DNA of 64,000 bases. Origin: Sporocytophaga sp. Its GTDB lineage: Bacteria > Bacteroidota > Bacteroidia > Cytophagales > Cytophagaceae. Positions within the stretch are counted from its first letter, which is position 1. The number at the start of each line of letters is the position of its first letter. This document shows, one piece after another, positions 8,864-17,010 of this stretch. The stretch is taken from contig JANQAB010000004.1 in the NCBI GenBank assembly GCA_024707265.1, positions 558,001 through 622,000 of the forward strand, written 5' to 3'. The notes below the pieces were generated by a model. It was not told the origin of the DNA, did not search any database, and saw only the letters and a list, made by a program, of their open reading frames with translations. Position numbers and translations under genes: made by a program.

Positions 8864-9419
8864 ATGAATAGGTTTCTAAAAAAATGCTCTCATTGTCATA
8901 GTTTTTATCATTTTTATTCAGTCTTCCTTTATCGCTGCAGACGGGCTTTGGGACGATAATGTAAAAGCGGATTGTATATTGATTCTTGGTAACAAGGTCA
9001 ATGAAGACGGAACACTTTCACCCAGATTGAAAGCCCGTGTGGACAAAGGACTTCAGCTATTTCATGAAAACTCTTCATCAATCATTATAGTATCAGGAGG
9101 ACTTGGTAAAGAAGGTTATTATGAAGGCACAGAGATGAAAAAGTACCTTGTTGATCAGGGAGTGCCGGTAGGCAGCGTCATAGTAGATGACCAGGGAAAT
9201 AATACTTTACAGACGGCAAATAATTATTTGAAACTTAGTGAGAGACATCATTTTAATAGCGTTACTGTTGTTTCTCAGTACTATCATATTTTCCGAACTA
9301 AATATTTACTAAGGAAAGCGGGAGCAGTTCATGTGTATGGTGCTCATGCAAATTTTTTTGAGTGGAGGGATTTTTATTCCATGTTTAGAGAATGTATCGC
9401 TTTTTACAAATACTGGTAA
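8864..9419 (+). CDS. YdcF/DUF218 family protein, frame broken at 8878-8884
   Basis: DUF218 (YdcF/SanA-like) envelope protein. The uninterrupted frame can only start at TTG 8979 and lacks an N-terminus; upstream, ATG 8864 gives MNRFLK and then hits an A7 run (8878-8884), after which the +1 frame supplies a membrane helix (ALIVIVFIIFIQ) running straight into the domain. Removing one A restores a 184-residue protein with one N-terminal helix. Domain motifs: CILILGNKVNEDG, IIVSGGLGKEG, NNTLQTANN and VVSQYYHIFRT. Members act in cell-wall or surfactant processes; the substrate is unknown. Confidence 0.75.
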
Positions 9420-9452
9420 GCGAAAAGGATCGGGAGAATATGAATATTCAGG

Positions 9453-11099
9453 TTAACGAATTAAAGTAATATTGATTACATTGTTTTCATTGATAACAAT
9501 AGCGTAATAACCAGCATCAGCCATCGATCCATCTGTTTTTGTTCCATCCCAGACAGCAGGAGCAATAAGCTCTCTGATTAAGTTTCTCCCCGAATCCAGT
9601 ATTTTAATCTTACCCGGTGATTCGATAAAATAAGAGTCCATATAACCATCACCATTAGGACTGAATACTGCCTGACAGTCCTTAGGTTTTTGAAGCGTGA
9701 ATGAAGATGTTGAACCTTTACAATTAAACTGATCACTGACAGTAAACTTGTATATGCCGGCCTCAAGATTATTGTACCGGAAATTATCAAGAGTAAGCGT
9801 ATCAGATTTTGAAATTGACTTGATGCCAAAACGATAAGGAGCAGTTCCTCCCTTGTATTCAACTTCTTGTATCTCTATTGAATATCCTTCTTTGCAATTC
9901 TCTGAAAGAATATTTAATGATTTATAGGACAATTCTATACATGGCTTTACTTTAATATCCATATCGGTACTCTTAAGCACCAAAGAAGGCAAAGCCGCCA
10001 ATCTTATTTCCTGATAATACTTCCCAGACTGCTCTGGAGTTAGAGGAGATAAAGTCAGTGCTGATGATTTATTTGTATTGTCAGCAATCCCATTTTTAAA
10101 CCATTGATACGTTACAGGTAAAGTCACATCTACCTTCGGATCATATATGAACGAATCGGTCTGGTCTTTCAGCTCAAGGTTCTGATCAATGATAAATTCC
10201 TTTTGAAAGGAATAATTGAACTTGCTAAACTGAGGATGATTTTGTAGGGGCAAGATATCTTCAAATGTAAGGTAGTTACCTGAGATATCCACCTCATTTA
10301 GATTGGGTTTTGCAAGTAAATCCGGGAGACTGGATAGGTTGTTATTTCCAACATTAAAGGTTTTTAAAGTGGTATTAGTTTTAAGGTCTGATAAATCTGT
10401 CAAAAGGTTGCTTTGACCGTAAAATTTTTCCAGAAAATGAAGTTCTTGGAGACCTGTAATTTTGTCAATCCCCATATCGTTTAAATGTAACTCTTTAAGT
10501 TTTTTAAAAGCTGATACATCCTGAAATCCATTCACCTTATTTTTACTGGCTATAAGGTATTCCAAATTGACATATCCGGAAAGGTCCGGAAGCTCAGTTA
10601 TCAGGTTTTCAGCAAAATATAGGCTTCCGAGGTTTGAGGAATTAGGTAATGCGGGTAATTTTTTAAGGAGATTATTTTGAACTTGCAAATCCCATAAATT
10701 AACAAGTGTACTCAAATCTGGTAACGATGTAATATTATTATAGCTCAGATAAAGACCTCTAAGATTTGTAAGTCCTGAAATATCCGGAATTGTAGTAAGA
10801 TGATTTTTGCTAAGTTTAAGAATTGAAATATTCTTAAAGTAAGTAATACCAGTGACGTCATTAATGTTTGAGGATTCCAGAATCAGCTCATCAAAAACAC
10901 TTGCAGCCTTAATAGTATCCAGTTTACCATCTTTCATCAGAGAGGGATAAGACAGCTCTAATTTTGCTCTAAAATTTGGATCTGGTATTTCAACGAGATG
11001 ATCCTGGGCAATGACTTTAAAGCCAACCAAAACAAAAGCCATAAAAAGGAAAATCTTTTTAAGCTTCAATGTTTTTATATGAAGGTTACTCAAAATCAT
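9453..11099 (-). CDS. Secreted leucine-rich repeat protein with CHU_C (type IX, type B) domain
   Basis: 548-residue surface or secreted protein. A signal peptide follows a basic stretch (KLKKIFLFMAFVLVGFKVIAQ), so the true start may be a few codons inside. Residues about 60-290 are leucine-rich repeats of the internalin/LRR_4 kind (e.g. LTNLRGLYLSYNNITSLPDL). Next come an Ig-like segment (YQWFKNG), a SprB-like segment (YKGGTAPYRFGI) and a C-terminal gliding-motility CHU_C domain beginning VFSPNGDGYMDSYFI and ending in NITLIR. CHU_C domains are exported by the type IX system. Its start overlaps the stop of the upstream gene by four bases (ATGA), third in a sigma-factor operon. Confidence 0.85.
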   Translation of the reverse strand: MILSNLHIKTLKLKKIFLFMAFVLVGFKVIAQDHLVEIPDPNFRAKLELSYPSLMKDGKLDTIKAASVFDELILESSNINDVTGITYFKNISILKLSKNHLTTIPDISGLTNLRGLYLSYNNITSLPDLSTLVNLWDLQVQNNLLKKLPALPNSSNLGSLYFAENLITELPDLSGYVNLEYLIASKNKVNGFQDVSAFKKLKELHLNDMGIDKITGLQELHFLEKFYGQSNLLTDLSDLKTNTTLKTFNVGNNNLSSLPDLLAKPNLNEVDISGNYLTFEDILPLQNHPQFSKFNYSFQKEFIIDQNLELKDQTDSFIYDPKVDVTLPVTYQWFKNGIADNTNKSSALTLSPLTPEQSGKYYQEIRLAALPSLVLKSTDMDIKVKPCIELSYKSLNILSENCKEGYSIEIQEVEYKGGTAPYRFGIKSISKSDTLTLDNFRYNNLEAGIYKFTVSDQFNCKGSTSSFTLQKPKDCQAVFSPNGDGYMDSYFIESPGKIKILDSGRNLIRELIAPAVWDGTKTDGSMADAGYYAIVINENNVINITLIR

Positions 11100-12196
11100 C
11101 TTAATACTGTAATCTGTCCGTTTTCTTTCCCACCATTAGCATATTCAACTATATAAACATACAATCCGGCTACTGCCAGATTACCTGTCATATCAGTGCC
11201 GTTCCATTCTGCTATTTCGCTTTGGCCCGTTTTTGTCTTAAATATAAGCAATCCTGCTCTATTGTATATTGAAAGTGTTCCAGCTTCTTCTGAAGAAACT
11301 GAAATTTTCAAAGTCTCACCAAGTTCCGGACTAAAGCTTAATGATTGCTTTTTATAACATTCCTTTGCTGAAACCTGGATCGATTTCTCTTTCACACAGC
11401 CCGATTGGTCTTTAACTTTTATGGAATAACTGCCGGGCCTTAATTTTGAGTAACTTGATTTAGAAGAAAAATTTCCGCTACCATTAAATTCAAACGAATA
11501 CGGCGCTTTACCACCGCTAAGGCTGTTTTCTTCAATCTTAACTTCTCCGGTTGCACTATTAATGCAGGAGCTTGTAGAGGAAATTAAGAAATTAATATTT
11601 ACTTCTGTACAAGGATCTGATATTACCTCAAAAGAGGGTTGGGCAGTTAATGTGTCAGATTGACTTGTCTCAGTTTCTTTGAGTAAAATTATCTCTTTCT
11701 TGATTTCAAGTGTAACTGTGTCTACAAAGCTTTCAGAGGTATTACCAATTTGAGGACTAATCCACACTTTTTTATTGACAGGCTTTTTAGTTTTCGAGGG
11801 GGGGGGGGGGAATTCATTATTTTGAGAAGGATCAGCCTCTTTAACAAGTTGTTTTTCAGCAACGCTTTTTACAGATGTCGGCTTTTCTGATTTATCGTTG
11901 ATAGAAATACCAAAACCTGTGGCTGCACCAATCAATAAGATAAGTGAGCCACCCATAAACCATTTTTTAGTGTTATTTTTTTGATCCAGCTGGTTAATGT
12001 CTTTTTTGATCCTTTCTCTAAGGACGTCCAATTCAGCGCCAAGAACAACCTCATTAAGCAACTTCTGATTAGCAACTTCACCTCTCAATGCGGGATCTTC
12101 TGCAAGTGCTTTTTCGAATTTTAATAAAGCATCATCGCTCAGTTCCCCGTTGAGGTATTGATCAATTTCAAAGTAATATTCAACTCCTTCTTTCAA
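11096..12196 (-). CDS. Anti-sigma-like membrane protein with SprB repeat and CHU_C-like end; C13 tract
   Basis: 366 residues. An acidic cytoplasmic N-terminus (YFEIDQYLNGELSDDALLKF) resembles the opening of Bacteroidetes anti-sigma proteins, followed by one membrane helix (about 79-98), a disordered periplasmic linker, a SprB-like repeat (SLSGGKAPYSFEFNGSG) and a C-terminal domain (LSIYNRAGLLIF, EWNGTDMTGNLAVAGLYVY) closely like CHU_C. Both neighbours overlap it by four bases: sigma factor upstream, LRR-CHU_C downstream. The linker is encoded in part by a run of 13 C on the coding strand (11798-11810), giving four prolines; length change there would switch the gene off. Anti-sigma function is inferred from position and N-terminus only. 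Confidence 0.72.
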   Translation of the reverse strand: MKEGVEYYFEIDQYLNGELSDDALLKFEKALAEDPALRGEVANQKLLNEVVLGAELDVLRERIKKDINQLDQKNNTKKWFMGGSLILLIGAATGFGISINDKSEKPTSVKSVAEKQLVKEADPSQNNEFPPPPSKTKKPVNKKVWISPQIGNTSESFVDTVTLEIKKEIILLKETETSQSDTLTAQPSFEVISDPCTEVNINFLISSTSSCINSATGEVKIEENSLSGGKAPYSFEFNGSGNFSSKSSYSKLRPGSYSIKVKDQSGCVKEKSIQVSAKECYKKQSLSFSPELGETLKISVSSEEAGTLSIYNRAGLLIFKTKTGQSEIAEWNGTDMTGNLAVAGLYVYIVEYANGGKENGQITVLR

Positions 12197-12771
12197 TGCT
12201 TTAATAAATTTAAAAGATTTTTATCTTCATTTACCAGTTTTTGCAAATACTGCTTACACCTGTAGTTATTGGTTTTGGCGACATTTTCATTTGCGTAACC
12301 CATCTTCTCACTGATTTCCTTCATACTTAATTTCTCAAATATAGAGAAGCGAAGGATCTTCTGGCATTTTTCATCTAGTTTCTCAAATACCAATCTCATT
12401 GCAGAAGACTTTTCCTTTGTAATTAAATCTCCAAGATGATCAGAGTTGTCGGAATATTCACTTTCCATAAGGCTCAGATCTTTGCTTTGGATGCGTTTAT
12501 CTCTTCTTACCTTATCGATCCAGAGATTTCGGGAAACAGAAAAAATAAAACCATCAATTCCATATTGCTGGTTAAATTTATTTTGCTTCACCTGATTGAA
12601 AAATATTACAACTGCATCCTGAAAAATGTCACTAGCTTCTTCCTGTGAACCATTGTTCTGAAGAATATACCTTCGGACCTTTTTCAAAGTATGTTCATAA
12701 AGATAAGCAAGGACAGGGTCATTTTCACCCTGTTGGATACATTCTATAATTTTTGAATCTATTTTATTCAC
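12193..12771 (-). CDS. ECF-type RNA polymerase sigma factor
   Basis: 192-residue sigma-70 family protein with only regions 2 and 4. Region 2: NGSQEEASDIFQDAVVIFFNQ and FIFSVSRNLWIDKVRRDKR; region 4: EKCQKILRFSIFEKLSMKEI followed by EKMGYANENVAKTNNYRCK. It begins the leftward operon with the membrane SprB/CHU_C protein (overlap ATGA) and the LRR protein, so it probably directs its own operon and perhaps the divergent PorP gene in response to an envelope signal. Confidence 0.88.
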   Translation of the reverse strand: MNKIDSKIIECIQQGENDPVLAYLYEHTLKKVRRYILQNNGSQEEASDIFQDAVVIFFNQVKQNKFNQQYGIDGFIFSVSRNLWIDKVRRDKRIQSKDLSLMESEYSDNSDHLGDLITKEKSSAMRLVFEKLDEKCQKILRFSIFEKLSMKEISEKMGYANENVAKTNNYRCKQYLQKLVNEDKNLLNLLKH

Positions 12772-12876
12772 ACTTCCTGATCCTACGATTTGAAAATAAA
12801 AAAGTAAACACTAGCTTCACGGCTATTATTTTTAATTTTACGAGAATAACTGTTAAAAAATACAGAAATTATTCCT

Positions 12877-13747
12877 GTGTCCGGATTCAGACTAATTATA
12901 GTAGTAATTTTTATTTTTCCTTCTATTGTCAGAGGTCAATCCCGATCTGAAGTTCCGGATCTCTTTGATCAGTTCTTTAATAATTATTATTTATTGAATC
13001 CTGCTGCCGCAGACACGAGCTATAAATTCAAAATCAGAGGAGAAAACAGAACGCAGACAGGACTTTTTGAGGGGATAAGTAAGCTTTATGCTGACGCAGA
13101 TTTTAAAATAAGAGAAAAAAGAGGGACGATCGCAATTTATTGGTTTGCAGGCTGTCAACTTTAAAGAAGGCGATTTTATAAACAGAAGCAGGCTTTACGG
13201 AAGGTACTCCTGGAGGACAAATCTTTCCGAATATTCTTCATTATCGGCTGGAGCAGCCTTAGGAATAGTGAATTATAACTTCAGAGGTTCTCAGGCTGGA
13301 GCTGGAGGAAGTTCAACGGTTATGGACGGAAGTATTGGTATATGGTATAGCTGGAAAAGACTTTATTTAGGAGTTGCGGGGCAGCAGATATTAAGGAATC
13401 AACTTCAACCTATAAATCAACAGTTTCAGTTGGAGAGATATTGGAATTGCAATATGTTTTACAGTTTTCAAATCTCACATGTTCTCGATTTTACTCCGCA
13501 TTTATATACAAGATTGCAAAAAGGAACTGATAACGTTCAGGTGGCTGGAGTTTTTGATATCTATGATTTGGTAAGTGCAGGTGTAAATTTAAAGTATAAG
13601 AGAGGAGTTGCATTTATTGTCGGATTAAAAAATATAAAGGTAGGAAACTCCACATTCTCATTATATGCGTCTTATTTGGCCGGTACAAATAGCCCATCCA
13701 TATTAGATGACAATGCTGTAGAATTTTATCTGAGCTTTCAAAGATGA
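12877..13747 (+). CDS. PorP/SprF family outer membrane protein, frame broken near 13136
   Basis: PorP/SprF proteins are outer-membrane beta-barrels tied to type IX secretion of gliding adhesins and CHU_C proteins. A GTG start at 12877 gives a signal peptide (FRLIIVVIFIFPSIVRGQ) and the family opening FDQFFNNYYLLNPAAAD. The frame ends at 13164 while an overlapping +1 frame carries on (GLQAVNFKEGDFINRSRLYG) to 13747. Removing one T from the TTT at 13136-13138 joins the parts as AIIGLQAVNF. I treat it as one gene of about 290 residues. It is divergent from the sigma/SprB/LRR operon, matching the second PorP-CHU_C pair at 50.9-55.0 kb. Confidence 0.75.
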
Positions 13748-13789
13748 AATTTGATTAGGGTATTTGTTTAATTTTTTTTTATTTTTTTT

Positions 13790-13866
13790 AATCCGACTGT
13801 TTACATTTCATTTTCTACTCCGTATAAGGTTTGATTTTTCGCAAAAGGAAAAGTACAAATCGGATT
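13790..13866. promoter_or_regulatory. Spaced inverted repeat upstream of the xyloglucanase
   Basis: AATCCGA at 13790-13796 and its complement TCGGATT at 13860-13866 flank 63 bases and end four bases before the GH74 start codon. This could be an operator or a leader stem that covers the start; the arms are only 7 bp, so chance is possible. Confidence 0.25.
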
Positions 13867-13870
13867 ATAC

Positions 13871-16729
13871 ATGAAGAATAGACTATTCTTATTACCATTC
13901 TTAATTCTTTTAATGTGCGCTCAACAGTCTGCAATTGCTCAAACTGCTTATACCTGGAAAAATGTTGCAATAGGAGCTGGTGGGTTTGTATCAAGTATCA
14001 TTACAAGTAAAACGGAAGCTAATTTAGTATATGCACGCACGGATGTAGGAGGCGCTTACAGATGGAATGCTGATAAGAATGTCTGGATTCCTCTTACTGA
14101 CTGGGTTTCTGAAAGTGAAACAGGATATCTCGGAGTCGAAGCACTGGCTATAGATCCTCAGGATTCTAAGAAGGTTTATATGCTGGTTGGAATAGATTAT
14201 TTTAATGGAGGAAAAACAGCTATCCTTCGTTCTAGTGATTACGGAAATACTTTTACAGTTACAGAAGTAACATCTCAATTCAAAGCACACGGCAATGGGA
14301 TGGGGCGTCAGAATGGAGAGAAACTTGTTGTAGATCCTAATTTGAGTTCTTTGCTTTTTTGTGGTACCAGAAGAAACGGTCTTTTTAAAAGCACTAATTC
14401 AGGTGCTGCCTGGAGCAAAGTAAGCGGACTAAACGTTTCAAGCACTCCTAATGACAATGGCATAAGTTTCGTACTGATTGATCCAACCAGTGGAACTAAA
14501 GGCAGCGCATCCAAAACGATATTTGCAGGTGTCTCACAAAGCGGAACTAACCTATATGTCAGTAAAGATGGTGGGGCTACTTTCAATGCTATTTCTGGAG
14601 GCCCTACCAACTTTATGCCTCAGAGAGCAGTACTTGCTGCTGATGGAAACCTGATCATTACTTATGGCAATGGAGCAGGACCGCATGGTCACTGGAGCCT
14701 TCCGGAACTTATGGATGGTGGAGCAATCTGGAAATACAATACTAAAACAGGAACATGGACTAATGTAACTCCTTCCGGTTATGCAAGTGCTTTCGGTGGA
14801 ATATGTGTAGACCCTAATAACTCCAACAGACTTGTAGCTTCTACTATCAACACCTATCTTCCTCATAACAATGCCTGGGGAGATAGAATATTTCTTAGTA
14901 CAAATGGTGGAACATCCTGGACAGATCTTTTTGCCGGAGGAATGACTCTCGATGCTAATGGTTGTCCATGGATTGCAAATCAGGCAATACATTGGGCGGG
15001 CTCCATTGAATTTGACCCTTTTAATACTGATAAAGTCTGGGTGACTTCTGGAAATGGTGTTTTCAAGACGGAGGATGTTAATGCTTCAAAGACTATTTGG
15101 AAATTCATGCAAAATGGTCTTGAAGAAACTGTTCCTCTTGATATGGTAAGTATTCCCGGAGGACCTCTGGTATCAGCAATAGGTGATTACGACGGTTTTG
15201 TTCATACGGATATTACTAAATATTATTCCAGACATACTCCTAATACCGGCACTACGACAGGTATTGCATTTGCATCCAAAAAGACAAGCATAATGCTACG
15301 TGCTGGCAATGATATGTATTACTCCACAAATCAAGGTGGAAGCTGGACGAAATGTAATAAAAACGGACTAAGCGGTGTTAAGGGTAGTATAGCAATATCG
15401 TCAGACGGAAAAGTATTTCTGGCTTGTCCCGAAGGATCTTCCACAACATACAGATCTACAGACAATGGAAATTCATGGACAGCATGTTCCGGGGTTAACA
15501 TATCAGGAGCCTTTCCTGTAGCGGATGCTGAAAATGCCAACAAGTTCTATGTTTTTAATGAATCAAGTGGGGCTATGCTGGTAAGCACTGATGGTGGTGT
15601 TTCTTTCAGTACTTCAGGAAACGCAGGATCAGGAGGCTCAAGAGTCATTCGTTCTACACCTGGGAAAGAGGGCCACTTGTGGGTGCCACTTTGGAATGGC
15701 CTTGTTCGATCAACAAACTCTGGTCAATCATTTACTAAAGTTAACAGCGTCACCTATTGCGGTGCGGTAGGTCTGGGTAAAGAAGCTTCGGGTAAAAGTT
15801 ATCCTACCATTTACATATGGGGCACTATCAATAATGTGATAGGTGTTTATCGCTCTGTAGATGAAGGCGCTACCTGGGTGAGAGTTAATGATAATGAACA
15901 TGAGTTCGGAGGACCTGGCAATGCCAAGATGGTATTGGGTGATATGAATGTATATGGAAGAGTATATATGAGCACGGCGGGGAGAGGTATAGTATATGCA
16001 GAAACGGGAACTCCTGATTGTGCGGGAGTAATAGGCGGGGCAGCCTATCTTGATAAATGTAGTACCTGTGTTGGCGGAACCACCGAAAAACAACCATGTG
16101 TGGCAGACTGTAACGGAGATTTTGGAGGTACAGCTTTCAAGGATAACTGTGATGTCTGTGTAGGAGGAGAAACAGGTAAAACAGCCTGTGTGAAGGATTG
16201 CAATGGTGTTTTTGGTGGAACTGCATTTATAGACAATTGTAATATTTGTGTAGGCGGAAATACTGGTAAAGTTGCCTGCGTAAAAGATTGCCATGGTGAA
16301 TATGGCGGAAAAGCTTATTTGGACAACTGTCAGACCTGTGTTGGCGGTAGCACGGGGATGACAGCTTGCTCCAAAGATTGTAATGGAGATTGGGGCGGGA
16401 CAGCTGCCTTGGATGTCTGCAATGTTTGTTCAGGAGGAGAAACAGGAAAAGTACCTGTTTTAAATCAAAGTGAGTGCACTGTCACTTCCATTGATAAAAC
16501 CCAAATGGGTGAGGTGGTATCAGTTTATCCAAATCCTTTTAGCGCCGATTTTACTATAGCATCAGATGGTCAGTATAGTTATACTGTTATCAATTTTACC
16601 GGTAATATAGTGGCAAGCGGTACGGCAGAAGGTCAATTGATATTAGGAGCAGATCTTTCTGCAGGCATGTACCTTGTAAAAGTTGAAACAGCGGGCAAAA
16701 CAACAATCAGAAAGGTTGTAAAATACTGA
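13871..16729 (+). CDS. GH74 xyloglucanase with Cys-rich repeats and type IX type A sorting domain
   Basis: Secreted endo-xyloglucanase-type enzyme, 952 residues. Signal peptide 1-23 (ending AIAQ). The GH74 double seven-blade propeller spans about 25-700: opening IGAGGFVSSI, catalytic-type Asp58 in YARTDVGGAYRWN, second catalytic region SAIGDYDGFVH (Asp439/441), and many BNR-like blades (LFKSTNSGAAW, STDNGNSWTA). Residues about 716-862 hold five Cys-rich repeats of about 30 residues (DCNGVFGGTAFIDNC). The last 75 residues (VYPNPFSADFTI to KVVKY) form a type IX type A sorting domain, so it should be exported and surface-attached or released. Single gene, own leader. Confidence 0.92.
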   Translation: MKNRLFLLPFLILLMCAQQSAIAQTAYTWKNVAIGAGGFVSSIITSKTEANLVYARTDVGGAYRWNADKNVWIPLTDWVSESETGYLGVEALAIDPQDSKKVYMLVGIDYFNGGKTAILRSSDYGNTFTVTEVTSQFKAHGNGMGRQNGEKLVVDPNLSSLLFCGTRRNGLFKSTNSGAAWSKVSGLNVSSTPNDNGISFVLIDPTSGTKGSASKTIFAGVSQSGTNLYVSKDGGATFNAISGGPTNFMPQRAVLAADGNLIITYGNGAGPHGHWSLPELMDGGAIWKYNTKTGTWTNVTPSGYASAFGGICVDPNNSNRLVASTINTYLPHNNAWGDRIFLSTNGGTSWTDLFAGGMTLDANGCPWIANQAIHWAGSIEFDPFNTDKVWVTSGNGVFKTEDVNASKTIWKFMQNGLEETVPLDMVSIPGGPLVSAIGDYDGFVHTDITKYYSRHTPNTGTTTGIAFASKKTSIMLRAGNDMYYSTNQGGSWTKCNKNGLSGVKGSIAISSDGKVFLACPEGSSTTYRSTDNGNSWTACSGVNISGAFPVADAENANKFYVFNESSGAMLVSTDGGVSFSTSGNAGSGGSRVIRSTPGKEGHLWVPLWNGLVRSTNSGQSFTKVNSVTYCGAVGLGKEASGKSYPTIYIWGTINNVIGVYRSVDEGATWVRVNDNEHEFGGPGNAKMVLGDMNVYGRVYMSTAGRGIVYAETGTPDCAGVIGGAAYLDKCSTCVGGTTEKQPCVADCNGDFGGTAFKDNCDVCVGGETGKTACVKDCNGVFGGTAFIDNCNICVGGNTGKVACVKDCHGEYGGKAYLDNCQTCVGGSTGMTACSKDCNGDWGGTAALDVCNVCSGGETGKVPVLNQSECTVTSIDKTQMGEVVSVYPNPFSADFTIASDGQYSYTVINFTGNIVASGTAEGQLILGADLSAGMYLVKVETAGKTTIRKVVKY
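16016..16455 (+). repeat. Five 90-bp tandem repeats inside the GH74 gene
   Basis: Each unit encodes about 30 residues on the pattern DC-N-G-x-x-GGTAxxDxCxxCVGGxTGxxAC-x-K. Paired Asp, Asn and Cys suggest a calcium-binding or disulphide-stabilised stalk between catalytic and sorting domains. Units have diverged in DNA more than in protein. Confidence 0.85.
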
Positions 16730-16742
16730 AATTAAAGAGTCT

Positions 16743-17010
16743 GGTTGATAGATGTGTGAGTGAAATGATCCATTGGGTCTTTCACTTCTCTATCTCCTGA
16801 AAAGCATTAAGCAAAGGAATCTAATCGTAAGATCTTAATTTAGGTTGATAGATAAATAAGTGAAATGTCCTGAAAGGGACTTTCACTTTTTCTCCTGAGC
16901 TTAATTTCAATAATGAATGTTTTGGGCTTACCGATTTCCCTTTATCGGTACTTAAATACAGGTTGATAGATGTATGTATGAAGGATCCTTAAATGGATCC
17001 TTCATTTTTT
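16743..17010. repeat. Three GGTTGATAGAT-headed hairpin repeats after the xyloglucanase
   Basis: GGTTGATAGAT occurs at 16743 and 16843, with GGTTGATAGA again at 16961, each followed within about 5-15 bases by a hairpin: GTGAAA/TTTCAC arms at 16760-16785, AAGTGAAA/TTTCACTT with GTCC/GGAC inside at 16858-16889, and a perfect 10-bp stem at 16979-16988/16995-17004 followed by T6. TCTCCTGA follows hairpins one and two. The third ends at the stop of the convergent nuclease gene. An additional 7-bp hairpin is at 16929-16950. Hairpins two and three look like terminators; the shared head suggests a small repeat family rather than chance. Confidence 0.7.

Noticed and set aside
15728..16294. 188-codon open frame on the minus strand inside the xyloglucanase gene
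   Set aside because: It is antisense to a well-supported GH74 gene, its product is Thr/Ser/Ile-rich low-quality sequence mirroring the repeats, and it has no domain or binding site.
16743..17010. CRISPR-like array after the xyloglucanase
   Set aside because: Only three repeats, 100-118 bases apart, with sequence-variable hairpins and no cas genes; better described as hairpin repeats.
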